Source of the DNA: Salinimicrobium nanhaiense
GTDB taxonomy: Bacteria > Bacteroidota > Bacteroidia > Flavobacteriales > Flavobacteriaceae
Reading direction: 5' to 3'
Length of the DNA stretch: 64,000 nucleotides
NCBI GenBank assembly: GCA_012038135.1
Contig: JAAVJQ010000004.1
Span: 186,001-250,000 of the forward strand
Shown here: positions 42,595 to 51,577 of the stretch, one piece after another
Layout of the letters: each line of letters begins with the position of its first letter
Position numbering within the stretch: position 1 is the stretch's first letter
Program-made: the position numbers and the translations under genes
Notes under the pieces: generated by a model
What the model saw: only the letters and a program-made list of their open reading frames with translations
Told to the model about the DNA's origin: nothing
Databases searched by the model: none

Positions 42595-43140
42595 GTGAAT
42601 GCTTCCGAAGAAAAATTAGTGCTTCAGCTACAGGATCCTGCATCCCGCAATGACGCATTTCGGGAGCTCTTAAAACTTTATCAGGAACGTCTTTACTGGC
42701 AAATTAGAAACATTGTCAAAAATCACGAAGATGCCGATGATGTGTTGCAGAATACCTTTATCAAGATCTTCAGGAATATTGAAAAGTTCAAAGGGGAAAG
42801 TCAGCTATTCTCCTGGATGTACCGCATTGCTACCAATGAGGCCATTAGTCACTTAAATAATCGGGCAAAAAAGCAGAGTATCAGTTCAGAAGAACTTCAG
42901 CAGCAGATTATCGATAACCTGGAGAATGATGTATATTTTGAAGGAGATGAAATTCAGCTAAAACTTCAAAAAGCCATCGCTACCCTTCCGGAAAAACAAC
43001 AGCAGGTATTCAACATGAAATACTTTCAGGAATTGAAATACAAAGAAATTTCCGATATCTTAGGAACTTCTGAAGGTGCTTTAAAAGCCTCCTATCATTA
43101 TGCAACAAAAAAAATCGAAGAATTTTTAAAACAAGTTTAA
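42595..43140 (+). CDS. ECF-type RNA polymerase sigma factor (second)
   Basis: A 181-residue sigma-70 family protein. Region 2 is at about 20-90 (HEDADDVLQNTFIKIFRN, SWMYRIATNEAISHL), and region 4 at about 120-175 (LKYKEISDILGTSEGALKAS). The GTG at 42595 is the likely start, since the frame contains no earlier ATG. It heads a three-gene unit with a single-pass membrane protein and a Spy-like protein, which suggests envelope-stress control. Confidence 0.92.
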   Translation: MNASEEKLVLQLQDPASRNDAFRELLKLYQERLYWQIRNIVKNHEDADDVLQNTFIKIFRNIEKFKGESQLFSWMYRIATNEAISHLNNRAKKQSISSEELQQQIIDNLENDVYFEGDEIQLKLQKAIATLPEKQQQVFNMKYFQELKYKEISDILGTSEGALKASYHYATKKIEEFLKQV

Positions 43141-43172
43141 ACCTTGAGAAGAAAATTCAGTCAAATAAACAA

Positions 43173-43679
43173 ATGAAAGAGAACAGGTTACCATATCACA
43201 AACAATCTGGCTTTAAAGTCACCGAAGATTACTTCGAGAATTTTGAGGATCGTATGATGGTAGAACTGTTTTCTGAAGAAAATAAGCTTAACAGGAAACC
43301 TTTTAAAGTTCCTGAAAATTATTTTGAGCAACTGGAAAGCAGGGTGTTTGAAAAATTTGAAAAAACTCCCAAAAAGGGCAAAGTTATTTCACTTTTTAAA
43401 CGACGTACTTTGTCTTATGTTGCCGGTGTTGCCGCTGTACTGGCAGTGCTATTCTCCTCTGTGGTTTTCAACCAGACGCAGCAATCCGGTTTTGAAGATC
43501 TGGATTTTACCGCCGTGGAAAATTATCTTTTAGAATCTATAGACCATGATGATCCCAAAAATATTCCGGAAAATTATGATTTTACAGTTTCTGCAAACCC
43601 CAATATTGATAAAGAAGCGTTGCTCGAGTATCTTAATGAAAATATAGAAGAGCCCGCACTCCTACTTAATGATGATTAA
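43173..43679 (+). CDS. Single-pass membrane protein, putative anti-sigma factor (FKVPENYF repeats)
   Basis: A 168-residue protein whose N-terminal half repeats a motif: GFKVTEDYFENFEDRMM (about 11-27) and PFKVPENYFEQLESRVF (about 47-63), with a weaker echo NIPENYDF near residue 130. One transmembrane helix lies at about 77-97 (YVAGVAAVLAVLFSSVVF). Its position after the sigma gene and single-pass topology suggest an anti-sigma role, which is inference. It overlaps the ATG region of the following gene. Confidence 0.7.
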   Translation: MKENRLPYHKQSGFKVTEDYFENFEDRMMVELFSEENKLNRKPFKVPENYFEQLESRVFEKFEKTPKKGKVISLFKRRTLSYVAGVAAVLAVLFSSVVFNQTQQSGFEDLDFTAVENYLLESIDHDDPKNIPENYDFTVSANPNIDKEALLEYLNENIEEPALLLNDD

Positions 43680-43680
43680 A

Positions 43681-44121
43681 ATGAAGAATATAATTTTGGT
43701 TGTTCTTTTTCTGTTCACTTCCTTTTATTCCGTGGCACAGGACAGAGACCAGCATAGAGAAAAGATCAAAGCTCTTAAAACGGCTTTTATCACAGAAGGT
43801 CTTAACCTTACTGCCAAAGAAGCACAGCAGTTTTGGCCGGTATATAATGAGTACGAAGAAAAAAGAAGAAACCTCTACCGCAGGGAAAGAGCCGAAGTTG
43901 AAAACATGGAATGTCTTTCTGAAGATAATGCCGATGCAAAACTTGATGAATACGTAGAGATTGAGCGGGAAGATTACCTACTAAAAAAGAAATATTATAA
44001 CGACCTCAAAAAAATATTAACAGCGCGCAGGATCATGCAGCTAAAAAAGGTTGAGGATGAGTTTAATCAAAAAATGATGCGTGAGTATAGAGAAAGACAG
44101 CAGGCATCGAAAAATAATTGA
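43681..44121 (+). CDS. Spy/CpxP-like periplasmic protein
   Basis: A 146-residue exported protein (signal MKNIILVVLFLFTSFYSVAQ) followed by an almost wholly helical charged body with an LTAKEAQQFWPVYNEYEEK stretch reminiscent of LTxxQ/CpxP-Spy periplasmic chaperones. The ATG at 43681 is preferred; an ATG four codons earlier overlaps the previous gene. It completes a sigma, membrane protein and periplasmic protein module, and may sense or buffer misfolded envelope protein. Confidence 0.72.
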   Translation: MKNIILVVLFLFTSFYSVAQDRDQHREKIKALKTAFITEGLNLTAKEAQQFWPVYNEYEEKRRNLYRRERAEVENMECLSEDNADAKLDEYVEIEREDYLLKKKYYNDLKKILTARRIMQLKKVEDEFNQKMMREYRERQQASKNN

Positions 44122-44150
44122 TAGTTAGATTTTGGTTGGTTAGTTAGAGT

Positions 44151-44181
44151 AATCCGGTTGCCGTAAAAAGCGCCGGATTTC
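44151..44181. terminator. Weak terminator-like stem between convergent genes
   Basis: AATCCGG (44151-44157) pairs with CCGGATT (44173-44179). The loop of 15 bases is long and the T-run weak, so termination is uncertain. Confidence 0.4.
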
Positions 44182-44186
44182 TTGTT

Positions 44187-45251
44187 TTACCTAAAAATCA
44201 AACGCGCCAGCCTGTTCTTTCCTGCTGCGTAAGCCACAGTATCGTTTAAAAACCTGATGGTATAAAAACCTTCTTTAGACAGTTCTTTCCAGCTTTTGCC
44301 GCCATTTTTAGTATATGAAATTCCGCTAAAACCCACCGCAACCATTTCCTCTGCTTGTCCGTCCGGTACATATCTAATACTGCTTTTGTATCCGGGGGCT
44401 TTTCCTTCGGCGATAAGTTTCCAGGTCTTCCCGCCATCACTGGTAACAGCTTTATTGGCAGAATTATCTTCGGGAGCTGTATAATCGCCCCCTATGATCA
44501 CGCCATGCTGCATATCATAAAAATCAACAGAGTAACCACCTTGTGTACTTTTCCCCTGCACCAGCGGGGTATCAAAGACTTCCCATGATTGGCCTTTGTC
44601 CGGCGAATAATAAATTCTTGATCTCGCTCCTCCCGAAAGTATCAACGTCTTCTCCCCCTGTACGGCAATGTTAGAATTACTTGCTGCAAAAGCCGCTTCT
44701 CCTTCAGCAGCTTCAGGTAGAAGATCACATGAAAGTTTTTTCCAGCTTTTTCCTCCATCTCTGGTTATAATGATCGAAAGGCAATTCTCTACAGGGTCTC
44801 CCATAGCTATGCCTTCTTTATCATTCCAAAAGGTCATTGCGTCATAAAATACATTTTCATGCTCCTCTTTATAAACAAGTTCCATCCGCCCTCCGTCACC
44901 CGTTTTATACAGAAGTGCCGGATTTGCCACGCTCAGCATAAAGAAATCTTCGGAAGTTCCTGCCACAGCCCTAAATTCAGGATAGATTGAATCATACTGC
45001 TGCCGGCTCACCCGCACCTGGTCCTGTGCAGAATTATAGATGCCATAGGTCCCGTTCGATCCCGCAAAGGCCACATCATTGCCCATGATCTCGATAGCAC
45101 GAATGCTTACCGAATCCTCAAGCAACACCTCCACCTCAACTTCAGAAAAAGGTCGGCGTTCGACTGCTGAAACCTGTGGCAGTTGATCGTTTTTAGGATC
45201 TGATTTACACCCTATTATTAGGATAAATAGTAGAAAACTTATTCGCTTCAT
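44187..45251 (-). CDS. YCF48/BNR-like beta-propeller lipoprotein
   Basis: A 354-residue lipoprotein (short signal, lipobox IIGC at Cys15). At least four Asp-box-like strand-turns are visible: DGGKSWKKL, DKGQSWEVF, DGGKTWKLI and NGGKSWKEL, giving a six- or seven-bladed propeller like YCF48 or BNR/sialidase folds. No catalytic sialidase residues can be named, so a binding or assembly role is equally possible. It is divergent from the RsmB-type gene. Confidence 0.85.
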   Translation of the reverse strand: MKRISFLLFILIIGCKSDPKNDQLPQVSAVERRPFSEVEVEVLLEDSVSIRAIEIMGNDVAFAGSNGTYGIYNSAQDQVRVSRQQYDSIYPEFRAVAGTSEDFFMLSVANPALLYKTGDGGRMELVYKEEHENVFYDAMTFWNDKEGIAMGDPVENCLSIIITRDGGKSWKKLSCDLLPEAAEGEAAFAASNSNIAVQGEKTLILSGGARSRIYYSPDKGQSWEVFDTPLVQGKSTQGGYSVDFYDMQHGVIIGGDYTAPEDNSANKAVTSDGGKTWKLIAEGKAPGYKSSIRYVPDGQAEEMVAVGFSGISYTKNGGKSWKELSKEGFYTIRFLNDTVAYAAGKNRLARLIFR

Positions 45252-45299
45252 GTCCTGAATTTGAAGGTAAAGATAGATTTTTCCGAAGTTTAAAAACCG

Positions 45300-45307
45300 T
45301 ACATTTG
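45300..45307 (+). promoter_or_regulatory. Candidate -7 box (TACATTTG) of the RsmB-family gene
   Basis: TACATTTG matches TAnnTTTG and lies 18 bases before the ATG at 45326. The -33 region shows only a T-run. Confidence 0.45.
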
Positions 45308-45325
45308 CGCCTTTAAATTATTTTT

Positions 45326-46540
45326 ATGCGCTTATACAGAAATCTGGTCTTTGCTACCGTTGATGCCCTTAGTGAAATTTTTAATGAAGGAGCTTACGCC
45401 GATAAGGTCATCGAGAAAACCCTGAAACGTGACAAACGCTGGGGAGCAAGGGACAGGAGTTTTATTGCTGAAACTACTTATGATATCGTTCGCTGGAAAC
45501 GTCTTTATTCTGAAATTGCCGAAGTTAAAGCTCCCTACTCCAGGGAAAATCTTTTCAGATTATTTGCTGTTTGGGCCACTTTAAGAGGCATTGAAATTCC
45601 TTCTGACTGGAAACAGATAGAGCCTGTTCCTACCCGCCGCATCAAAGGCAAATTTGATGAGTTGAGCAAGATCAGGAAATACCGCGAATCTGTGCCAGAC
45701 TGGTTGGATGAGATGGGAGTAAAGGAATTGGGGGAAGAAGTCTGGGAGAAGGAAATACATGCCCTGAACCAGCAAGCCCCTGTGGTTCTACGAGTGAATA
45801 GACTTAAAACAACTAAAGAAAAACTACAGCAGGAGCTCCAAAAAGAGGGTATTGAGACCACATTTTTGGAAGGTTATCCCGATGCGCTTCAGCTTAACGA
45901 AAGAGCCAACGTCTTTAGAACAGAAGCTTTCAAAAATGGCTTTTTTGAGGTACAGGATGCTTCCTCTCAAAGGGTAGCCGAATTCCTTGAAGTGGCACCC
46001 GGAATGCGCGTGATCGACACCTGTGCCGGTGCCGGTGGAAAATCTCTACACCTGGCTGCGTTGATGGAGAATAAAGGACAGTTGATCGCTACCGATATCT
46101 ATGACAATAAACTAAAAGAATTAAAACGCCGTGCCCGTCGTGCGGGAGCTCACAACATTGAGCCCCGGGTGATAGATTCTTCAAAAGTGGTGAAAAAGCT
46201 CTATGGAAGTGCAGACAGGGTTTTGATTGATGCCCCTTGTAGCGGTCTTGGAGTTCTAAGCCGTAATCCCGATGCAAAATGGAAGTTACAGCCGGAATTC
46301 ATTGAGACCATTAAAATAACCCAGGAAGAGATCCTGAAGCAGTATTCTAAAATGGTAAAGAACGGAGGTAAGCTTGTTTATGCCACCTGCTCTGTTTTGC
46401 CTTCAGAGAATGAAGAACAGGTGAAGAAATTCCTTGGTTCAGAAGATGGAAAGGACTTCAGCTTAGCCAAAGATCAAAAGATCCTTTCCAGCGAAACCGG
46501 GTTTGACGGGTTTTACATGACTCTTCTGGAAAAGAAATAA
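45326..46540 (+). CDS. RsmB/NOP-family rRNA cytosine-C5 methyltransferase
   Basis: A 404-residue SAM-dependent methyltransferase of the Sun/RsmB group. The SAM loop DTCAGAGGKSLHLAA and the two cysteine motifs DAPCSGLGVLSR and YATCSVLPSENE are intact; the second holds the nucleophile. An N-terminal domain (about 1-140) resembles the RNA-binding NusB-like or PUA-like part. Target is probably 16S rRNA but not certain; RsmF-type proteins share the pattern. Confidence 0.9.
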   Translation: MRLYRNLVFATVDALSEIFNEGAYADKVIEKTLKRDKRWGARDRSFIAETTYDIVRWKRLYSEIAEVKAPYSRENLFRLFAVWATLRGIEIPSDWKQIEPVPTRRIKGKFDELSKIRKYRESVPDWLDEMGVKELGEEVWEKEIHALNQQAPVVLRVNRLKTTKEKLQQELQKEGIETTFLEGYPDALQLNERANVFRTEAFKNGFFEVQDASSQRVAEFLEVAPGMRVIDTCAGAGGKSLHLAALMENKGQLIATDIYDNKLKELKRRARRAGAHNIEPRVIDSSKVVKKLYGSADRVLIDAPCSGLGVLSRNPDAKWKLQPEFIETIKITQEEILKQYSKMVKNGGKLVYATCSVLPSENEEQVKKFLGSEDGKDFSLAKDQKILSSETGFDGFYMTLLEKK

Positions 46541-47041
46541 TAGGTTTGGATAGAGCCATTTTTCAAAAAAAATTATTGCCTTTCCAAATCCTTTATAGCT
46601 GGCGCGGATTTGCAATCCGTGACGAGCTTACCTATAATATTTGTTCCTATAACATCTGTCCCCTATGGGACTTTTGATCATGTCACCTTTTATTTCTACC
46701 GATATCATGCCCTTAAGAAATAAACTTCTCATGTTCCGAATTTCTAATCCTTGCCGTGCAACTGCAGAAAGAAAAAAACCCGAGGGGGTAAATTATTAAT
46801 AGCCCGGGCTTAAGCCTTGGGATTGATAGATTTGCAAACAAAAACCCTGTAGGGGCGAACCTTCAGGTTTTATGGCTTAAAATTTCAATCTGTGCCGAGG
46901 AATCTCTGTCCTGGGGACAAAAATCAGCAGCCTCAAAAATCCCATTTTTGAAAGCAAATATTGTTCTATTCTTTTTGTTTGAGGTCGAAGGAGTTCCTTC
47001 AAAAAATGTAAATTTGCTGCACAACACACAAAACCCACAGA
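46541..47041. repeat. 501-base gap with three short palindromes, probable repeat relics
   Basis: No gene is visible. Perfect or near-perfect palindromes are CGGATT-TGC-AATCCG (46605-46619), GTCCC-CTAT-GGGAC (46658-46671) and GGCTTAAGCC (46807-46816) within a CCCGGGCTTAAGCCTTGGG stretch. GTAGGGGCGAACC (46849-46861) follows. Such GC-rich islands in AT-rich DNA are typical of decayed REP-like elements of Bacteroidota. A TAAATTTG box (47009-47016) is the candidate purL promoter. Confidence 0.6.
47009..47016 (+). promoter_or_regulatory. Candidate -7 box (TAAATTTG) of purL
   Basis: TAAATTTG fits TAnnTTTG and lies 25 bases before the purL ATG. The nearest TTTG is 27 bases upstream, longer than usual. 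Confidence 0.45.
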
Positions 47042-50000
47042 ATGATCTTATTCTTCGGAAATCGCCCAAACAAGGTCTATGCGGTTGACACGCATAAAGC
47101 TCTTTCGGCTGAAAACATTGCTAAATTGGACTGGCTTTTTGGAAACGCACAATATTTAGAAAAATCTGCCCTGGCAGATTTTTTTGTTGGTCCCCGGGCC
47201 GCCATGATCACCCCCTGGAGCACCAACGCAGTGGAGATCACGCAAAATATGGGAATCGAAGGAATTCACCGCATTGAAGAATTCTATAAGGTGGATGAAA
47301 GCTACCACGATTTTGACCCCATGCTTTCCCAGAAATACAACGGACTCGACCAGGAGATCTTTACGATCGACATAGCACCCGAACCTATTCTCGAAGTTGA
47401 AGACATCGCTTCTTACAATGAAAAAGAAGGCCTGGCATTGAATGATGAGGAAGTGAAATACCTTCAGGAACTTTCAGAAAAAATAGATCGCAAACTTACA
47501 GATTCTGAAGTCTTCGGATTTTCTCAGGTAAATTCAGAACACTGCCGGCATAAGATCTTTAACGGCACTTTTGAAATCGACGGAAAAGTTAAGCCAATGT
47601 CCCTATTTAAGCTGATAAGAAAAACTTCCGAAGAAAATCCGAACGGGATTGTTTCGGCATATAAAGATAATGTGGCTTTCATAAAAGGCCCACGTGTGGA
47701 GCAGTTCGCTCCAAAATCGGCAGACAAGCCCGATTATTATCAGAAAAAAGAATTTGAATCGGTCATCTCCTTAAAAGCCGAAACTCATAATTTTCCTACT
47801 ACCGTTGAACCTTTTAACGGAGCTGCAACCGGAAGCGGTGGTGAGATCCGCGACAGGCTTGCGGGTGGAAAAGGTTCCCTGCCCCTTGCGGGAACAGCCG
47901 TGTATATGACCTCGTATTCCAGGCTGGAAGAAAACCGCGATTGGGAAAAAGCTTTTCCTGCAAGACCATGGCTTTACCAAACTCCGATGGATATTTTGAT
48001 CAAAGCTTCTAACGGGGCTTCAGATTTTGGAAATAAATTCGGACAGCCGCTAATTGCCGGTTCTGTCCTTACTTTTGAACACTCCGAAGATCGAAGAGCT
48101 TTAGGTTATGATAAAGTGATCATGCTTGCCGGCGGGATTGGTTATGGCAAAGCAGACCAGGCGATCAAAGGAGCTCCAAAAAAGGGAGATCAAATCGTAG
48201 TTTTGGGAGGTGAGAATTACAGGATTGGAATGGGCGGTGCCGCAGTTTCTTCGGCAGATACAGGAGAATTCAGTAGCGGAATTGAATTAAATGCAATTCA
48301 GCGTTCCAACCCCGAAATGCAAAAACGAGCTGCCAACACCATTCGTGCAATGGTGGAGGCAGATGAGAATACTATTGTTTCGATTCACGATCATGGTGCA
48401 GGTGGCCATTTGAACTGTCTCAGCGAACTTGTGGAAGATACAGGGGGACATATTGATCTTGACAAATTACCGGTGGGCGATCCTACGCTTTCAGCAAAGG
48501 AGATCATTGGAAATGAATCCCAGGAACGGATGGGCTTGATCATTTCTGAAGAGAACCTGCGGCAAATGAAAAAGATCGCAGAGCGCGAAAGAACCCCGCT
48601 CTACGCCGTAGGTGAAGTAACCGAAGACAGAAAATTCACTTTTGAGAGTCAGAAATCCGGAGCAAAGCCTATGGATCTGGCGCTGGGAGATATGTTTGGA
48701 AGTTCTCCAAAGATGGTGATGAAGGATTCGACCATCGAGCGAAATTATGCTGAAGTTGAGTACAACCCGAAAAATTTTCAGAAATACCTGGAGCAGGTAC
48801 TGCAGCTGGAAGCCGTAGGTTCAAAGGACTGGCTTACCAATAAAGTTGACCGCTGTGTAACCGGAAGGGTGGCAAAACAACAAACCGCAGGTCCGCTTCA
48901 GTTACCGCTTAACAACTGCGGAGTGATGGCCCTGGATTATAAAGGTAAGGAAGGCGTGGCAACTTCAATTGGTCACTCCCCTGTTTCGGCATTGATAGAT
49001 CCTGTTGCCGGTTCAAAGAATTCTATTGCCGAGGCCTTGACCAACATTATATGGGCACCTCTTGAAAAAGGTTTAAAATCTGTTTCGCTGTCGGCTAACT
49101 GGATGTGGCCTTGCAACAATGAAGGTGAAGATGCGCGGCTTTATGAAGCTGTGCAGGGAGTTTCAGACTTTGCCATTTCCCTCGGAATTAATGTACCAAC
49201 CGGAAAAGATTCGCTTTCCATGAAGCAGCGTTATGAAGATGGTAACGTACTGGCACCCGGAACGGTGATCATCTCGGCTGCGGGGCACTGTGACAATATT
49301 ACTAAGGTTGTAGAACCTGTGCTGCAAAAGGACGGAGGCGCAATCTATTATATCAACCTCTCCCAGGATGAGTTCAAATTGGGAGGTTCCTCTTTTGGAC
49401 AGATCCTCAACCGCGTGGGTGCTCAGACTCCTACCATCAAGGATGATCAAAAATTTGCTGCCGCTTTTAATGCGATCCAGGAGTTAATAAAGCAAGATCT
49501 TATTTTAGCAGGACATGATGTCTCTTCGGGCGGGCTTATTACTACCCTTTTAGAAATGTGTTTTGCCGATGTGGATCTTGCTGCTGAATTTAATCTTACT
49601 AAGCTGAAAGAAAAGGACAGCGTAAAATTGCTTTTTTCAGAGAACTGCGGAATTGTGTTCCAGCCCAAAGATGCTTCCGTAGAAGGAATTTTAAAGGAGA
49701 AAGGAATTGAATTCTTCAGGATCGGAAAAGTGACTGAAGGCAGGACCTTAAAAATAAAGAACGGAGAAGAAGCTCTTAAGTTTGATATTCCGAAGCTGCG
49801 GGATACCTGGGCAAAAACTTCCTTCCTGCTCGACCAGAAACAAAGCGGAAGAGACAACGCCGCAGAACGTTATAAAAATTATGCCAGTCAACCGCTGCAT
49901 TTTAGGTTTCCTGAAGGTTTTACCGGAAAATTACCGGCCTCCCCCGGCCCCTCCAAAGGAGGGGAGCCGCGGATTAAGGCTGCGATAATTCGAGAGAAAG

Positions 50001-50716
50001 GATCTAATTCTGAAAGAGAAATGGCTTACGCCATGGATCTTGCAGGCTTTGATGTAAAGGACGTCCACATGACCGACCTTATTTCGGGCAGGGAAAATCT
50101 TGAAGACATTCAATTCATTGCTGCCGTGGGAGGATTTTCAAATTCAGATGTTTTAGGAAGTGCCAAAGGCTGGGCAGGAGCGTTTCTCTACAATGAGAAA
50201 GCCAAAGCTGCCTTGGATAACTTCTTTGCGAGAGAAAATACACTCTCCCTTGGAGTTTGTAATGGTTGCCAGTTATTTATTGAACTCGGGTTACTACACC
50301 CCGATCATGAGGAGAAGCCAAGAATGCTCCACAACGAGTCTCATAAATTCGAATGCAACTTTACCTCAATGGAAATTGCCAAAAATGATTCGGTAATGAT
50401 GCACTCGCTCTCGGGCACCAGGCTGGGTATCTGGGCTGCACATGGGGAAGGGAAATTCAGTTTCCCTTATGAGCTCGATCGTTACAAGATCATTGGCACC
50501 TATGGCTATGAGACCTATCCTTCCAACCCAAACGGCTCTCATTACAACACAGCAATGGTCGTAAGCGACAACGGTCGCCACCTTGCAATGATGCCGCACC
50601 TGGAAAGATCTACTTTCCCATGGAACTGGGCGCATTACCCTAAAGACAGAAATGATGAGATCACTCCATGGATCCAGGCCTTTGTAAATGCAAGAGAGTG
50701 GCTGGAGAAGAAATAA
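47042..50716 (+). CDS. purL: Phosphoribosylformylglycinamidine synthase (large, fused)
   Basis: A 1224-residue single-chain FGAM synthase that makes FGAM from FGAR, glutamine and ATP in purine synthesis. The synthase part with two PurM-like halves fills about 1-950 (HNFPTTVEPFNGAATGSGGE is the ATP region), and the glutaminase domain about 985-1224 has the nucleophile in GVCNGCQ (Cys1073) and a late GLN-amidotransferase H/E pair. Residues about 965-977 (PASPGPSKGGEPR) come from a palindromic repeat in the linker between the two parts, read in frame. The extra peptide is probably tolerated as a loop. Confidence 0.96.
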   Translation: MILFFGNRPNKVYAVDTHKALSAENIAKLDWLFGNAQYLEKSALADFFVGPRAAMITPWSTNAVEITQNMGIEGIHRIEEFYKVDESYHDFDPMLSQKYNGLDQEIFTIDIAPEPILEVEDIASYNEKEGLALNDEEVKYLQELSEKIDRKLTDSEVFGFSQVNSEHCRHKIFNGTFEIDGKVKPMSLFKLIRKTSEENPNGIVSAYKDNVAFIKGPRVEQFAPKSADKPDYYQKKEFESVISLKAETHNFPTTVEPFNGAATGSGGEIRDRLAGGKGSLPLAGTAVYMTSYSRLEENRDWEKAFPARPWLYQTPMDILIKASNGASDFGNKFGQPLIAGSVLTFEHSEDRRALGYDKVIMLAGGIGYGKADQAIKGAPKKGDQIVVLGGENYRIGMGGAAVSSADTGEFSSGIELNAIQRSNPEMQKRAANTIRAMVEADENTIVSIHDHGAGGHLNCLSELVEDTGGHIDLDKLPVGDPTLSAKEIIGNESQERMGLIISEENLRQMKKIAERERTPLYAVGEVTEDRKFTFESQKSGAKPMDLALGDMFGSSPKMVMKDSTIERNYAEVEYNPKNFQKYLEQVLQLEAVGSKDWLTNKVDRCVTGRVAKQQTAGPLQLPLNNCGVMALDYKGKEGVATSIGHSPVSALIDPVAGSKNSIAEALTNIIWAPLEKGLKSVSLSANWMWPCNNEGEDARLYEAVQGVSDFAISLGINVPTGKDSLSMKQRYEDGNVLAPGTVIISAAGHCDNITKVVEPVLQKDGGAIYYINLSQDEFKLGGSSFGQILNRVGAQTPTIKDDQKFAAAFNAIQELIKQDLILAGHDVSSGGLITTLLEMCFADVDLAAEFNLTKLKEKDSVKLLFSENCGIVFQPKDASVEGILKEKGIEFFRIGKVTEGRTLKIKNGEEALKFDIPKLRDTWAKTSFLLDQKQSGRDNAAERYKNYASQPLHFRFPEGFTGKLPASPGPSKGGEPRIKAAIIREKGSNSEREMAYAMDLAGFDVKDVHMTDLISGRENLEDIQFIAAVGGFSNSDVLGSAKGWAGAFLYNEKAKAALDNFFARENTLSLGVCNGCQLFIELGLLHPDHEEKPRMLHNESHKFECNFTSMEIAKNDSVMMHSLSGTRLGIWAAHGEGKFSFPYELDRYKIIGTYGYETYPSNPNGSHYNTAMVVSDNGRHLAMMPHLERSTFPWNWAHYPKDRNDEITPWIQAFVNAREWLEKK
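49934..49972 (+). repeat. Palindromic Bacteroidota repeat inside purL, in frame
   Basis: CCCCTCC-AAA-GGAGGGG (49948-49964) is a perfect 7-base-pair hairpin inside a GC-rich 39-base stretch that encodes 13 residues. Similar CCTCCCCCGGCCCCTCC sequences are widespread intergenic elements in Bacteroidota. Here it sits between two conserved coding parts with no frame damage. Confidence 0.75.
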
Positions 50717-50737
50717 TTCAGTAGAGGGAATATAGAA

Positions 50738-50773
50738 AAAAACGTCTGGAGAAGTAATTCTCCAGACGTTTTT
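50738..50773. terminator. Strong bidirectional terminator
   Basis: AAAAACGTCTGGAGAA (50738-50753) and TTCTCCAGACGTTTTT (50758-50773) pair over 16 bases around the loop GTAA. It ends both purL and the convergent DUF4136 gene. Confidence 0.93.
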
Positions 50774-50792
50774 CATTTGAGTAAAAACAATA

Positions 50793-51386
50793 CTATTGGT
50801 TATTCAGAGGATACTCTTCAAAAATAGCATTTACGAGATTCCTTATTGCCCGGGTATCGGCCTGCCCACTTATGCTTTCTGAAGCTACACCTTTCCAAAC
50901 GGTGTTTCTTGTTTCCCTGTCTACAAGGTTAATGACTACAGTTCCTTCTTCATACGTATAGGTATCTGTATCATAACCTATGATGTTGTTGTATCCTGCA
51001 TATCCTCCATAATAGTAGTTATTATAGACAGGATTGATGGTTCCTACCCCTGCGGTATATGGATAGGCAGCATATACCGGATCTGTTGTGGTGCCCACCT
51101 CTGTATCTGTTTCAGTACTAATAAGCACAAGCAAATCGGGATTTTGACGATCCAAATTATATCCTACCTGTCGAAGATTCGTATTCACCGCCTCAATTAC
51201 TGCCCGGCTCACATCTTCAGAACGCATTTGCATATTTTGGGCACTGACATTTGCATTAGGAAGATATGCAAAGCTGTCATACGTACTCAGGTCTTTATTC
51301 GTTGTCTTTTGAGTAGATACACGGGGACCACAGTTTATTAGAAGTCCGCTGATCAATAATAAGATAATCAGGTTTAGTTTTTTCAT
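50793..51386 (-). CDS. DUF4136 lipoprotein
   Basis: A 197-residue lipoprotein. The ATG at 51386 is chosen because it opens the signal MKKLNLIILLLISGLLINC with a lipobox Cys19. The 17 codons upstream lack any signal pattern. The body contains a Tyr/Gly-rich segment (VYAAYPYTAGVGTINPVYNN, then YYYGGYAGY) and matches DUF4136, a Bacteroidota lipoprotein family of unknown function. Convergent with purL. Confidence 0.88.
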   Translation of the reverse strand: MKKLNLIILLLISGLLINCGPRVSTQKTTNKDLSTYDSFAYLPNANVSAQNMQMRSEDVSRAVIEAVNTNLRQVGYNLDRQNPDLLVLISTETDTEVGTTTDPVYAAYPYTAGVGTINPVYNNYYYGGYAGYNNIIGYDTDTYTYEEGTVVINLVDRETRNTVWKGVASESISGQADTRAIRNLVNAIFEEYPLNNQ

Positions 51387-51577
51387 AGTTCTTAATTTTT
51401 TGTTCTTCCTTAATTTAAGAAAATAAACCATTGACATTTAACCAATTGGCTGAATTATCATATTTTTAACCCTCCAGGCTAAATTTCACTGCATTGCCTC
51501 CTTTTTCTTCCGGGATTTCACCTTTTTATAACAGAGTTTCAACTGCTAATCCTTATCTTAAAAAGAAAAGCTGAATT

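Noticed and set aside
44118..44150. Possible ninth heptamer array (TTAG/TTGG units) after the Spy-like gene
   Set aside because: The phase is unstable and the stretch short; low-complexity TTAG/TTGG sequence explains it equally well.
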